A stretch of DNA of 31,982 bases, from the IMG/VR virus record IMGVR_UViG_3300034073_002357, positions 1 to 31,982 of that record; one strand, 5' to 3'. Below the pieces are notes generated by a model. It was not told the origin of the DNA. It worked only from the letters and a program-made list of their open reading frames with translations, and made no database searches. Shown piece by piece: positions 5,846-14,829 of the stretch; position 1 is the stretch's first letter, and the number at the start of each line of letters is the position of its first letter. Source of the DNA: a virus. The position numbers and the translations under genes were made by a program.

Positions 5846-8800
5846 TAAACTTAGTCTCGATGTCAAAGACTTTCTGAAAGGTGTTAAGCAAGCAGAGCGA
5901 GCGTCCGAGGGATTAGGGCAAGCCGGAGAGGAAGCACTAAAGAGTGTAGCAGAAGCTGCAAAGAATGCAGGCCAAACTATACAGGATTCATTCGTTGAGG
6001 GATTCGCATCACTACCGAGTATCGTTAGTGGTGCTGTGTCGTCTCTTGCAGCAGGCCTGACATTAGAGGGAATTACCAGCACTATTAGTGGTATTGTCGG
6101 TGGCTTTGATAATGTTCTTAACACCGGACGAGACCTGATCACTGCACAAGGTGACCTGCAAGCTAAGACTGGATTAGTCGGAGCAGAGTTTGAGAAGTTG
6201 AAGCAGCAAGCTACCGAGGCCTACAAGTTAGGAGTAGGAGAGAGCGTAGCAGAGGCCAACAAAATTATTGGCCAGACACAGCAGTTGCTCGGTGACGCTC
6301 TTGACCCGGATGAGTTAGGCAAATTCACTGCACGAGCGCAGGCACTCGGCAACCTCTACGACAAGGACGTCAACGAGGTAATCGCCAAAGCTGCACCTTT
6401 CGTCAAGCAGTTTGGCTTAGAGGGTGACAAAGCGTTTGAACTTATTTCTTTGGGTCTGCGTGACGGCGCAACTTCACAGGATGATTTACTTGATACGCTC
6501 GGAGAATATTCTCAATTAGTTTCCAAAGCTGGATTCGATGCAGCAGAGTTTGTTGGGATCATCACAGCAGGTACAGAAGCCGGTATATTCAATACTGACA
6601 AGCTCGGCGATGCGATCAAGGAAGCAGACATCCGGCTGAAAGCTGGCGACGTAAGCAATACCTTGAAAGGTTTGGCCGAAGAACTACCGAGCGTATTGTC
6701 TGGTAGCTTAGGTCAAATTGTAGCTAACGGTGAAGCTGGTATTCTCAGTACTAAAGAGGTAATCCAGCAGTATCAAGCAGAGGTCACCAAGGCCTTTGAA
6801 GCCGGAGATATTACCGAGGCACAGAGAGCGCAATTACAGGTAGGCCTTGCAGGTACACCGGTAGAGGATATTGGTCAAGACAAGTTCGCTGAATTGTGGG
6901 GTACTATCCTCGATCCAGCAGCAGTAGAGGCGCAAGCACAGCAGGCCGGACAATCAGTAGATAACGCTCTCGGACAGTACCTGACATTTGATGCTTTAAC
7001 GAGGCAATTCGAAGTTGTATTTGCTGAGGTATCAGCGACGATCGTTTCTGCTCTCTCAGAAGTATTCGCGATATTCTCGGACACTATCGCTCCGACGCTT
7101 TCGCGAGTCGGCGAAACTTTAGGCAATGTATTCACTAATGCGTACACGGTGCTGCAGCCTATCTTAGCAGCGATAGGTGGTGCAGTGATCGGAACTTTAG
7201 TGACAGCTTTCCAAGCCGTCGGTGAAGTGCTTCGTGTGATTGTTTCTAATATCGAGACTGTACAGGAAGCTGTATTTGAAGCGTTCGCGCCAATCGCCGA
7301 GGCACTAGGATTAGTAGGCGAGTCGGGAGAAGAAGCAGGATCGATCATCGATACTTTCAAAGAAATCCTACTGGTCGTAGGGGAAGTATTGAAGACCGTA
7401 GCAGATATCTTTATCGGTGCTTTCAAGATCGCGATTGAAATTGCGATCGTGCCTCTGACCTTGATCGCTGATGTAGCAGCAGCAGTAATTGATTGGTTTA
7501 AGTCTTTATTCAGCAGCACTGAGGATGTTAGCAAGGCTATGGAACAATCTGTTCCATTCTTGCAGCAGGTTCGCAATGTGCTTGACCTAATTCAGAGAGG
7601 CGCACAAGGAGTCGTCAATATTTTCAAGGTAGTGAAAGACACTATCGTTGACGTCGTAAAGGCTATTGCTAATCTGGATTTCAAAGCAGTGATCGATAGT
7701 CTTACCGGTTTCGGAGAGAAAGCAGGAGCTGCATGGGACGACGCTTTCAAGAAAGAGCCGGTAGCCGAGCAAACAGATGAATTGAAGAAGAACGAAGATC
7801 AAACCAAAAAGAACGAGAAAGCAGCTGACGATCTGAACAAGAAGCTGGACAAAACAAAAGACAAGGGTAAGAAAGCAAAGGATGAAATTGGTAAGCTGAC
7901 AGCAGAGCTAAGAAAGCTGCAACTTGAAGAACAGAAAGCAGCAGAGATCGAGCAGGCGAACACTATCGCCGATGCTACGGAACGTCAATTAGCAATATTG
8001 GTGATCGAAAGAAAGTACGCGCGAATAGGTTTGGAGGAACAGCTTGCAGCTATTAAAGGTAATAACCGTGAAGCTGAATTGCAGCGCGAGATATTAAACG
8101 CTAAACTACTAAGCCTCGACCGTGATTTTGAGAATCGCCGATCGGATGTCATTGCAGCAGCGAACGTAAAGAGGTTCGATCAGCAGATCGCCATTCAGAA
8201 GCGTACTAACGAAGCTAGTAAGAAGCTGAATGAAGAGCTAATCTCGGCATTAGAGAAGCAGGTATCATTAGGGAATGTAGGTGCAGTCGCGAACCTGCTT
8301 AAAGCTAATCGAGTGCAGATCGAGGATGCACTGAGCGACAGCCTAGATGCGATCACTGAATCCACACCGGAATTCAAATCAGGTATTGAAGAAATCCGTA
8401 GGCAGCTTAGTGAAGGACTAATCGATGTAGATCAGGCCAGAGCGAACGCTGACATATTGCGACAAACTATCTTAGAAAGACTACTCGCTATACCCGGCGA
8501 ATCTAATGTATTCGCTAGGCAGGTACAGAAACTTTACAAGGATGCTGCTGACCAGATTCAGGAAACAGAAGCAGCAGTACTCGACTCGGCAGAGGAAAGC
8601 AGGATCAGCCGTATCGGAAGTGACCTGCTGCGTAATATCGAATTGCGTGTCAGGGAACTGCAGAAAGAACGCGACCAGATATTGGAGAACACCGAGCTGA
8701 CAGAGGCTCAGAGGGAAGCGATCGAAGAGGCATTCTCAGAAAAGATCGATGAAGCTCGTAGAGGTTCGCTCCGTGATTTCGGTACAGCAGTAGAGGAGAT

Positions 8801-9803
8801 TATCGCTGCTGCGGAAAGTTTCACTTTCGAGTTTGATACAGAAGCAGCGGTACAAGCTGCTGAGGAATTCAAACAAAAGCAGGAAGAGATTAACGAACAA
8901 CTGCGTAATGGAGAGATCAGCTACCAAGAAGCTATCGATCTATTAAGTCAATTGGAATCGGAAGCATCATCTACAAGCTCGATCCTTGGTGATGTCTTTT
9001 TGCAAGCATTGGAGCAGACTGCAGAGGTAGCAAGGGAACAAGTCAAGCTATCCATCGATGCATTCAACGAGCTGAGAGCCGAGGCTCGGAAAGTTGCTAG
9101 CGACGAAACACTGACAGCAGATCAAAAGCGCGAAGAGCTGCTAAAGATTAACGAGAAATTAGCTGAACAACAAACAGGTATTTACGAGCAGATCGGTATT
9201 CAAGCTGCATCGGCATTCGTTACGGCGATCGCTAGTGGCGAGGATGCTTTCAAGTCTTTGGTAGTCGTAGCTCTGGATGCTTTGCAAGCTCTTATTCCGA
9301 TATTCACTGCACAGATTTTTGGTATCAATGCAGCGTCGCCGAACCCGGCTAACGCTTTCAGCTTCAGCGCTGCTGGTATAGCTGCTGCTGCTGCTACTAC
9401 CGCGATCCTACAAGGTCTCGTATCTGCTGCGAGAGCGTCGGTAGCTGGTTTCAAGGACGGTGGATATACTGGTAACGTAGGGGTAAATCAGGTAGCCGGT
9501 GTAGTACACGGTAGAGAGTTTGTCGTCAACGCTGCTGCGACTGCTAAATACCGGGATGTACTTGAAGCGATGAACAATGGCAAGCCGTTAGACTTGATTG
9601 CCAAGGATGGCAATAGTGGTAGATATTTTGATCTTAATGGTGGAGTGAACAATATGGTCTCGATCATGTCGGATGTTCGTGACCGGCTTGACCGGATACC
9701 AGATCAAGCATTTATGAAGCAGCAGATCGGAGTCGATCTGGCTCTTGATGATAGGCTATACGAGAAACAAAGATTCATCAAACAAGTTAGGAAGCTCAGG
9801 TAA
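5829..9803 (+). CDS. Tape measure protein
   Basis: This is the longest gene (1324 residues). It starts with GTG directly after an AGGAGAGG ribosome binding site. Features in order are an N-terminal helical region with Ala/Gly-rich stretches (residues 1-130), a globular alpha-helical part, long hydrophobic helices at about residues 390-560, a Lys/Glu-rich coiled coil at about 645-720, further long coiled coils to about 1110, then an Ala-rich hydrophobic segment and a C-terminal GGYTG...GVVHGREFVVNAAAT motif typical of tape measure C-termini. It sets tail length and is ejected into the host. At about 1.5 angstrom per residue it predicts a flexible tail near 200 nm, long for a 32-kb genome. Confidence 0.9.
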   Translation: MAELTNKLSLDVKDFLKGVKQAERASEGLGQAGEEALKSVAEAAKNAGQTIQDSFVEGFASLPSIVSGAVSSLAAGLTLEGITSTISGIVGGFDNVLNTGRDLITAQGDLQAKTGLVGAEFEKLKQQATEAYKLGVGESVAEANKIIGQTQQLLGDALDPDELGKFTARAQALGNLYDKDVNEVIAKAAPFVKQFGLEGDKAFELISLGLRDGATSQDDLLDTLGEYSQLVSKAGFDAAEFVGIITAGTEAGIFNTDKLGDAIKEADIRLKAGDVSNTLKGLAEELPSVLSGSLGQIVANGEAGILSTKEVIQQYQAEVTKAFEAGDITEAQRAQLQVGLAGTPVEDIGQDKFAELWGTILDPAAVEAQAQQAGQSVDNALGQYLTFDALTRQFEVVFAEVSATIVSALSEVFAIFSDTIAPTLSRVGETLGNVFTNAYTVLQPILAAIGGAVIGTLVTAFQAVGEVLRVIVSNIETVQEAVFEAFAPIAEALGLVGESGEEAGSIIDTFKEILLVVGEVLKTVADIFIGAFKIAIEIAIVPLTLIADVAAAVIDWFKSLFSSTEDVSKAMEQSVPFLQQVRNVLDLIQRGAQGVVNIFKVVKDTIVDVVKAIANLDFKAVIDSLTGFGEKAGAAWDDAFKKEPVAEQTDELKKNEDQTKKNEKAADDLNKKLDKTKDKGKKAKDEIGKLTAELRKLQLEEQKAAEIEQANTIADATERQLAILVIERKYARIGLEEQLAAIKGNNREAELQREILNAKLLSLDRDFENRRSDVIAAANVKRFDQQIAIQKRTNEASKKLNEELISALEKQVSLGNVGAVANLLKANRVQIEDALSDSLDAITESTPEFKSGIEEIRRQLSEGLIDVDQARANADILRQTILERLLAIPGESNVFARQVQKLYKDAADQIQETEAAVLDSAEESRISRIGSDLLRNIELRVRELQKERDQILENTELTEAQREAIEEAFSEKIDEARRGSLRDFGTAVEEIIAAAESFTFEFDTEAAVQAAEEFKQKQEEINEQLRNGEISYQEAIDLLSQLESEASSTSSILGDVFLQALEQTAEVAREQVKLSIDAFNELRAEARKVASDETLTADQKREELLKINEKLAEQQTGIYEQIGIQAASAFVTAIASGEDAFKSLVVVALDALQALIPIFTAQIFGINAASPNPANAFSFSAAGIAAAAATTAILQGLVSAARASVAGFKDGGYTGNVGVNQVAGVVHGREFVVNAAATAKYRDVLEAMNNGKPLDLIAKDGNSGRYFDLNGGVNNMVSIMSDVRDRLDRIPDQAFMKQQIGVDLALDDRLYEKQRFIKQVRKLR

Positions 9804-10276
9804 TGGCACTATCTGATTGGCAGTTGATCCTCTACGCTGCGAACGCTGACAGCAGTGCGAGTATCGCGTATAATGATCTTAGTCTAACTTCTATTAGTTT
9901 GAATAGCGGTTACACAAGCTCGGCTATCTACATTATCAAACCAGAGGCTCATAACGGATTTGATTTCAATTCGGTGTCTGACATCAATGGTGCGACGTTC
10001 GGCAAAGCCACGAGGCGACTAGCATTCAGCATCGAGTCGTATCCATTCAGATTCGAAGCAGGTGGTCTACAAGACTTGGATGATATCGACGCTCTGGCCT
10101 CTGTTATCGATGGCAAGCCGTACCTTTGGGCAAGGATATTAGCCGGTAGCAGGAAATGGCCGAACACTACAAATACAGCTCATCCAGTGAATATCACTAA
10201 TTGGTCTGAATCAGTGAACAGCAGTGCGGGTACTCGCAGATTGAACCTCACTTTGCAGCATAGGTACAAAATCTAA
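9803..10276 (+). CDS. Distal tail-type minor tail protein
   Basis: The 157-residue protein starts on the tape measure stop codon and ends on the next gene's start codon. It is a beta-rich protein with short hydrophobic strands and a C-terminal strand ending LNLTLQHRYKI. The gene after the tape measure commonly encodes the distal tail protein or a small lambda gpM-like tail-tip protein. I see no motif that separates these possibilities, so the call is by position and predicted fold pattern. Confidence 0.55.
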   Translation: MALSDWQLILYAANADSSASIAYNDLSLTSISLNSGYTSSAIYIIKPEAHNGFDFNSVSDINGATFGKATRRLAFSIESYPFRFEAGGLQDLDDIDALASVIDGKPYLWARILAGSRKWPNTTNTAHPVNITNWSESVNSSAGTRRLNLTLQHRYKI

Positions 10277-12069
10277 TGGCTATCTACCGAGCTGAGAGGG
10301 TAAGCAGTTATACTAACTGGAAATACCGACTCGAAATTATGCCTTATGACGAGACTCTTTCAGGGAGCATCGTCGATCTTCCGGATGGCTCGATCTTAGA
10401 GTTTGGCGATCTGGAATATGGTTTTGATGATATTCTTCCTTACGGTCTTGCGAACGCTGCGACGTGGTCAGTAAGGTTGAATTTTAGCCGTCTGCCTCCT
10501 GATTTGCAAGGTTACCTTAGGAATAAATACGTAAGCGTAACCGATATACTTTTCGGACAGCACGACCGGTACAACACTTTCATGTACTGGACTGATAGCG
10601 GTACGAACGGATCCAATTGGACGCTACTCTTTGTAGGAGTAGTAGAGAATACCGATGGTGCAGACTATGACATTAATCCTCAGCAGGAGTTAGAGGTAGA
10701 ATACAATCTGATCGATGGTGCTTACCACACGATGCTACAGATAACCGGCGACCTCTCTACTATCAGCCGTTCTGCGATCGAGCAGACCGGAGGTCTGATT
10801 TATGATTATTACGCCATTAATGGCAGATCGCAATGGCGAAATGAGTTCGGTGCAGCCGGGAATACAGATATTGCTACAGCTCATTTCAAGACATGGTCTG
10901 GGTTCATGGACGATCTGCGCACGCGGATCAGTGGCCAGACGTATGCACGAGTGGCTAGGAGCGCGAACATACTTACTGCTGCTACCAGCTTCGATTACAA
11001 CAATCGACTATACGATCTGATTGATACCGGTGTCCGGCTACAAGCCTATAACACAGATGGTAGTGGGGATGCTTTCGCGAACTTGGGGGATACGAACGCC
11101 TACATACTGCAGTACATCGTGAGTGGTGGCGAGGTAGTCGGTGGACTTTACTCTGATAAGGACGAGTACTCGGTTAGTCAGGCTCAATGCATGAAAGATA
11201 TTATCAGCGACCTATGCGAGACTTTCTGTGTGAAGATGTATTGGAAGCCGGAGTACGTCGTTGATGCTGGTGGCAATTATATCAAATGGGATTTGGAAGT
11301 ATCTACTTTATTGGGGAACAAGCGAGGCAATACGACTCCGACAGATTATTCTCTCGACAAAGTAGTCTCGATTGATGCATTCAGAGAGGGAGCCGGCATC
11401 ATCGGCAAAGCAGAGACACGAGTAACTTTAGAGGGTGACGATAAGAACGTAACAGAGTTCGTGACATCCAGTGGCCGATCACGCTCGGAGCGTAGCATCA
11501 ATATAGAGCCGATACTAAACAATCTGCCTACGCCTAAGAATTCTCTAACACAGAGGACTTTGGCAGGTATCACATATAAGCAGCGCGAATCGATAGGCGT
11601 CGATCAGACTAATTCTATTTTTAGTAATGACGGCTCGTTCGCTTGGGGAGGATTGAGCTACGGCTACGCCAAAGCACACCATGATACAAAGGTCGTAGTA
11701 CGAGGCAGTGCTAACGGTGGCGCAATAGTGACTTCATACGATGCGACCAGCAGCACGAAACCGACCAGTGCAGAGGAGCCACAGCACATAGCGTGGATGA
11801 ATGAAATACAGACGCAAGCAGGTATCCCCAAAGCACTAAGCAAAGCGTTGTTTAATACGTTTAATGATGAATTTCAATGCGAACTAGTACTGACTTGGCC
11901 GAATGCCTCTAATCTATTGATCGATCAGGTGGGGGCAGTACACGACTTAGAGGATGGACTAGCTGACGTATTGACACAATACAACTGGGACAAAGCGTGT
12001 GTCGTAGCAGTGCGACATAGTTTCTCCGATGGGACGACCGAATTAACGTATTTACTTCCGAGTGTATAA
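10276..12069 (+). CDS. Tail-tip / baseplate hub protein
   Basis: The 597-residue protein lies two genes after the tape measure protein, where siphoviruses encode the tail-associated hub (gp27/Tal-like). It is rich in aromatic residues and beta strands, with Trp-rich segments such as YWTDSGTNGSNWTLLFVG near the first fifth and repeated NG, DG and GG turns. No peptidase or lysozyme signature is visible, so it is probably structural and not a wall-degrading tip. One-base or four-base overlaps with both neighbours indicate one operon. The role is inferred from order and size. Confidence 0.55.
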   Translation: MAIYRAERVSSYTNWKYRLEIMPYDETLSGSIVDLPDGSILEFGDLEYGFDDILPYGLANAATWSVRLNFSRLPPDLQGYLRNKYVSVTDILFGQHDRYNTFMYWTDSGTNGSNWTLLFVGVVENTDGADYDINPQQELEVEYNLIDGAYHTMLQITGDLSTISRSAIEQTGGLIYDYYAINGRSQWRNEFGAAGNTDIATAHFKTWSGFMDDLRTRISGQTYARVARSANILTAATSFDYNNRLYDLIDTGVRLQAYNTDGSGDAFANLGDTNAYILQYIVSGGEVVGGLYSDKDEYSVSQAQCMKDIISDLCETFCVKMYWKPEYVVDAGGNYIKWDLEVSTLLGNKRGNTTPTDYSLDKVVSIDAFREGAGIIGKAETRVTLEGDDKNVTEFVTSSGRSRSERSINIEPILNNLPTPKNSLTQRTLAGITYKQRESIGVDQTNSIFSNDGSFAWGGLSYGYAKAHHDTKVVVRGSANGGAIVTSYDATSSTKPTSAEEPQHIAWMNEIQTQAGIPKALSKALFNTFNDEFQCELVLTWPNASNLLIDQVGAVHDLEDGLADVLTQYNWDKACVVAVRHSFSDGTTELTYLLPSV

Positions 12070-12845
12070 TGCCAATCAACGACCCGATCAGAGGCAAGAA
12101 GATCGCTCCGGCTTCCCTTGCTTTTCAAGCTGGCAGAGAGCGTCGAGGCAGAGGCTCTACGACCTATCAGTCTACGATCAAGCCGGACGCCAATGTAACA
12201 ATCGTGACACAGCCGACTGATTTAGTCGAAACGATCGCGAGGGATCAAGCATTACAAAAAAACGTTTGGGAAGCAGAGCGTAGGAGCAAGTCATATGTAT
12301 CTGACTACCAAGCGACCACACAATGGGACACAAGACTTAATCTGAATATCACGCATAGCCCTATGACCTACGACCCGATTGGGTTTGATAATGAGGTCAT
12401 ACGCTGTGTCGGTTCTCGATTTAGCGGTACTGCTTCTGCTGCGAACGCTCGATGGTACTTCAAGCCGACCAAAGGCAACCACGGTGTGTGGTGGTTTTAT
12501 GCCGGCCTACACTTAGTGATTCCACTAGCAGCACAGGTAGAGAACGCTTTCTTAGCATTCTTTATCAATGGCAGTATTTGGAGGGTTATTGACTATATGT
12601 GTCCGGAACAATCAGGTCATGACAATAATCATATGGCTGATACCAGACTTAGTGGTGGATGTCACGTACCATTAAACGTCGGCGATGAGTTTGATGTAAG
12701 AGTTTTATTGCAGACGTCAGGTGCAGTAGTTGACACTATCTACGGTGTACCTACATCTGCCTACGGATGGGTATCAGGGAACAGGACTGAGTGCGAGTGG
12801 GTACAAGGTAATAACCCAACAGCAGGTACGATCACACCAACCTAA
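12069..12845 (+). CDS. Tail-tip protein with jelly-roll-like C-terminus, receptor-binding candidate
   Basis: The 258-residue protein has a basic, disordered N-terminus (residues 1-45), a short helical connector, then a beta-rich domain from about residue 100. In that domain GVWWFYAGLHLVIPL, AFLAFFINGSIWRVIDY, VPLNVGDEFDVRVLLQ and a final Trp-containing strand follow each other in the manner of C1q/TNF-like jelly rolls (a hydrophobic strand, NG turn, then an L-x-GD strand). Such trimeric domains are common at phage receptor-binding tips. Position behind the hub gene fits an anchored N-terminus and a host-binding C-terminus. The fold call is by eye. Confidence 0.5.
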   Translation: MPINDPIRGKKIAPASLAFQAGRERRGRGSTTYQSTIKPDANVTIVTQPTDLVETIARDQALQKNVWEAERRSKSYVSDYQATTQWDTRLNLNITHSPMTYDPIGFDNEVIRCVGSRFSGTASAANARWYFKPTKGNHGVWWFYAGLHLVIPLAAQVENAFLAFFINGSIWRVIDYMCPEQSGHDNNHMADTRLSGGCHVPLNVGDEFDVRVLLQTSGAVVDTIYGVPTSAYGWVSGNRTECEWVQGNNPTAGTITPT

Positions 12846-12854
12846 TAAGGATAA

Positions 12855-13382
12855 ATGATGAGTTGCATTCCTAATACGCCGATCGCGAAAGACTGGCGAG
12901 ACTCTGGATGGCAAAGCTACGCGAGCGTGTCAACCACTGCACCGGCTACGTGGTACCCGGTCGATATAGATGTACTTGAATTTGAGAATATGGCTGAAAG
13001 TGCGGATCAGTCTGGACTGATCAAGCAACTTGTAGTCAGAGAGACAGCCTCGTCAGCAGCCAATAAAAAACTCAATGATTTGAGTATTTACATCTACAAC
13101 CAAACTGCACCTACTGCACCTACTGTCGGCTCTGTTTACAATCCTAACACATCGAACCTCGTAGGAGTAGTTCAGATCGTAGCAGCAGATTACGAGCGTA
13201 TCAGCGACACTGTTAGTGAAGCACGTGTCAACCCGGAGCTTCACTTTACAACAGGCACTGGCAACACTTCAATAAACTTCTATGGCGTCGCGTTGTTTTC
13301 CAATGCCACTCCGACTGCCTACGCTGCTTCTGCTGGTATCGCCATCAGGATGTTCACAGAGCTTGGTCAAGTCACTACCTAA
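12855..13382 (+). CDS. Accessory tail-tip protein of unknown function
   Basis: The 175-residue protein starts at 12855 or at the adjacent ATG 12858, behind AAGGA. It is rich in Ser, Thr, Ala and Asn, has a probable beta-strand content throughout, and no membrane segment or catalytic motif. The C-terminal part (FYGVALFSNATPTAYAASAGIAIRM) is hydrophobic and Ala-rich. Being the last gene before the metallophosphoesterase in the tail operon, it is probably a minor virion protein of the tail tip. I do not recognise its family. Confidence 0.55.
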   Translation: MMSCIPNTPIAKDWRDSGWQSYASVSTTAPATWYPVDIDVLEFENMAESADQSGLIKQLVVRETASSAANKKLNDLSIYIYNQTAPTAPTVGSVYNPNTSNLVGVVQIVAADYERISDTVSEARVNPELHFTTGTGNTSINFYGVALFSNATPTAYAASAGIAIRMFTELGQVTT

Positions 13383-13391
13383 TAGTAAACC

Positions 13392-14258
13392 ATGCCTACA
13401 TACAAGACAACAGAGATCAAGCGTAATATTCATCACATCGATTTCGACCATGATATTAAGGACGTGCCTTTCCTGCTTATATCAGACGTTCATTTCGATT
13501 CCGTCAAATGTGATCGCGCTCTGCTGACTCAGCACTTCAAAGTAATCAGCGAACAGCAGGGATACGTTATCGTCAATGGGGATTGGTTTGACCTGATGCA
13601 GGGGAAGTACGATCCACGTGGGAGCAAGTATGACATCCGTCCCGAATACAATCGAGGCGATTATATCGATTCAGTTATTCGTGACTCTGCTGAATGGTTA
13701 GCACAATGGAAAGTCCCGGTATTTATTGGTCAGGGCAATCACGAAACCAGTATTCTGCGACGGCTCGAAACGAACCCGACTGAACGATTGGTTACGCATT
13801 TGAAGTACCTAGGAGTAGAGGCAAGCCTCGGAGGGTATAGCGGCTGGATCGTGCTACGAAGCAGACGCAAGAAGAAAGCTGGCGACGCTACTAACAACTA
13901 CGTTGTAAACTATCACCACGGACACGGAGGAAACGCAGCGCGAAGCAAAGGGATATTGAAAGCTGACATAAATCAGATGCAGTATCCAGACGCTGATCTA
14001 ATAATCCGAGGACACGACCACAACAAATGGTTACTGCCACAGACCGTGTACCGTCTGAACGCAAGCAGCACGAAAGAAAGCAAGCGCATTATTCACCACT
14101 TGCAAACCGGTAGCTACAAGGGTCAAGGCGACAGGTACGCAGGATGGGAAACGGAGAAAGGTTTTAGTACTACTACGCTCGGTGGATGGTACTTGTACTT
14201 GAATCACATCAGAGGTGCAGTCGAATACATGAAACCTAAGTTCATCGAAGCAAGCTAA
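13392..14258 (+). CDS. Calcineurin-like metallophosphoesterase
   Basis: All five blocks of the metallophosphoesterase fold are present in the 288-residue protein: D32-x-H34 (ISDVHFD), GD at 63-64 (NGDWFD), GNHE at 115-118, H176-x-H178 (HHGHGG) and GHDH at 207-210. Two metal ions should be bound, and it should hydrolyse phosphomono- or diesters. The gene is the last of the late operon, ten bases after the tail-tip gene, and its end overlaps the tail of the only minus-strand gene by 17 bases. Substrates might be DNA ends, cyclic nucleotides or nucleotides used in counter-defence. Being in the late operon, a virion-associated or end-processing role is possible. The enzyme class is secure; the substrate is not. 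Confidence 0.85.
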   Translation: MPTYKTTEIKRNIHHIDFDHDIKDVPFLLISDVHFDSVKCDRALLTQHFKVISEQQGYVIVNGDWFDLMQGKYDPRGSKYDIRPEYNRGDYIDSVIRDSAEWLAQWKVPVFIGQGNHETSILRRLETNPTERLVTHLKYLGVEASLGGYSGWIVLRSRRKKKAGDATNNYVVNYHHGHGGNAARSKGILKADINQMQYPDADLIIRGHDHNKWLLPQTVYRLNASSTKESKRIIHHLQTGSYKGQGDRYAGWETEKGFSTTTLGGWYLYLNHIRGAVEYMKPKFIEAS

Positions 14259-14472
14259 CTCTACGCTCCGACTCTGCTGCAGTCAGCAGCATACTCACAA
14301 CTTTCAATGTGTCGTCCGTGTAGCTTACCACTTCCGAGTAGGCTACACGTTCTTTGTTATCGTCCAGCAGCTCACAAAAGTAACGAGCCGGACGACTGGT
14401 AGCAGGACTCACACGACCGACACGAGCAGTGTACAACGGCCGGTCATCATCTGTTATCTGTACGGTGATCAT
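14242..14472 (-). CDS. Small acidic protein, only minus-strand gene
   Basis: A 76-residue frame on the minus strand begins MITVQITDDDRPLYTAR and continues with a balanced soluble composition, unlike the shadow frames around it. It ends inside the 3' end of the metallophosphoesterase gene (convergent, 17-base overlap) and starts at the edge of the noncoding RNA region, so it would be divergently expressed from it. No Shine-Dalgarno sequence precedes it. The sequence TATCTTTG (14484-14477) lies four bases before the ATG and matches the Bacteroidota TAnnTTTG -7 element, which would give an almost leaderless mRNA. Its function is unknown; an early regulator or anti-host protein is a guess. Confidence 0.55.
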   Translation of the reverse strand: MITVQITDDDRPLYTARVGRVSPATSRPARYFCELLDDNKERVAYSEVVSYTDDTLKVVSMLLTAAESERRVSLLR

Positions 14473-14476
14473 GCAG

Positions 14477-14484
14477 CAAAGATA
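14477..14484 (-). promoter_or_regulatory. Possible Bacteroidota-type -7 element (TAnnTTTG)
   Basis: Read on the minus strand this is TATCTTTG, an exact match to TAnnTTTG, placed four bases before the start codon of the minus-strand gene. No TTTG -33 element is seen at the usual distance, so the match may be accidental. Confidence 0.3.
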
Positions 14485-14527
14485 ACCACGGATCAGCAGG
14501 GAAGCAGCAGTACGAAAGTACTTTGTA

Positions 14528-14558
14528 GTTACCGGAAAGTTTTAGAACTTTTCGTAAC
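14528..14558 (+). ncRNA. Imperfect hairpin at the front of the noncoding region
   Basis: GTTAC and AAAGTT pair with AACTTT and GTAAC around a TTAG loop, interrupted by a small asymmetric internal loop (CGG against TC). It is followed by a second nested hairpin at 14570-14605, where CTTTCT pairs with AGAAAG and, inside it, GGTACGA pairs with TCGTATC. Both lie before or inside the first tandem RNA unit and support a structured transcript. Confidence 0.45.
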
Positions 14559-14563
14559 AACAA

Positions 14564-14772
14564 GTGAAACTTTCTGGTACGAAGCTCGTATCACCTCTTA
14601 GAAAGCAGAACGGGGAACTCTCCACAGAGGCACAAAGCTGGAATAAGCTGGCAGCCGTGAGTAACCGGTGAAACTTTCTGACAGCAGGAACGTAGGATAC
14701 AGTAGGAAGCACGACGAGAGTCCCTAAACAGAGGCACAAGGATGGAAGAAGCCGGTAGCCGTGGGACTCTCG
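14564..14772 (+). ncRNA. Two tandem 104-base structured RNA units
   Basis: Three blocks recur at exactly 104 bases: GTGAAACTTTCTG (14564 and 14668), CAGAGGCACAA (14625 and 14729) and AGCCGTG (14653 and 14757), with divergent sequence between them. In unit 2 a perfect 10-bp helix (CGAGAGTCCC at 14715 with GGGACTCTCG at 14763) encloses the second and third blocks. The same positions in unit 1 (14611-14620 with 14659-14668) form seven of ten pairs, and at three pairs both bases have changed in a compensating way. An inner GGC/GCC helix is kept in both. The RNA lies between late and early genes, just upstream of an early operon, so it may be a leader element, a decoy or a free ncRNA. I cannot match it to a known class. 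Confidence 0.6.
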
Positions 14773-14829
14773 AGTGTGACCGAAACAGGGAAACGACTTT
14801 CAACCACAACCTTATTCAGGGAGACGGCT

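Noticed and set aside
6875-7576. Long minus-strand open frame of 233 codons
   Set aside because: It lies opposite the tape measure gene and its Ser/Thr/Ala-rich product mirrors the codon pattern of that gene. No binding site, motif or neighbour supports it.
14668-14690. Resemblance of CCGGTGAAA to part of a cobalamin riboswitch
   Set aside because: Only this short block is similar; the other conserved cobalamin elements and the B12 box are missing.
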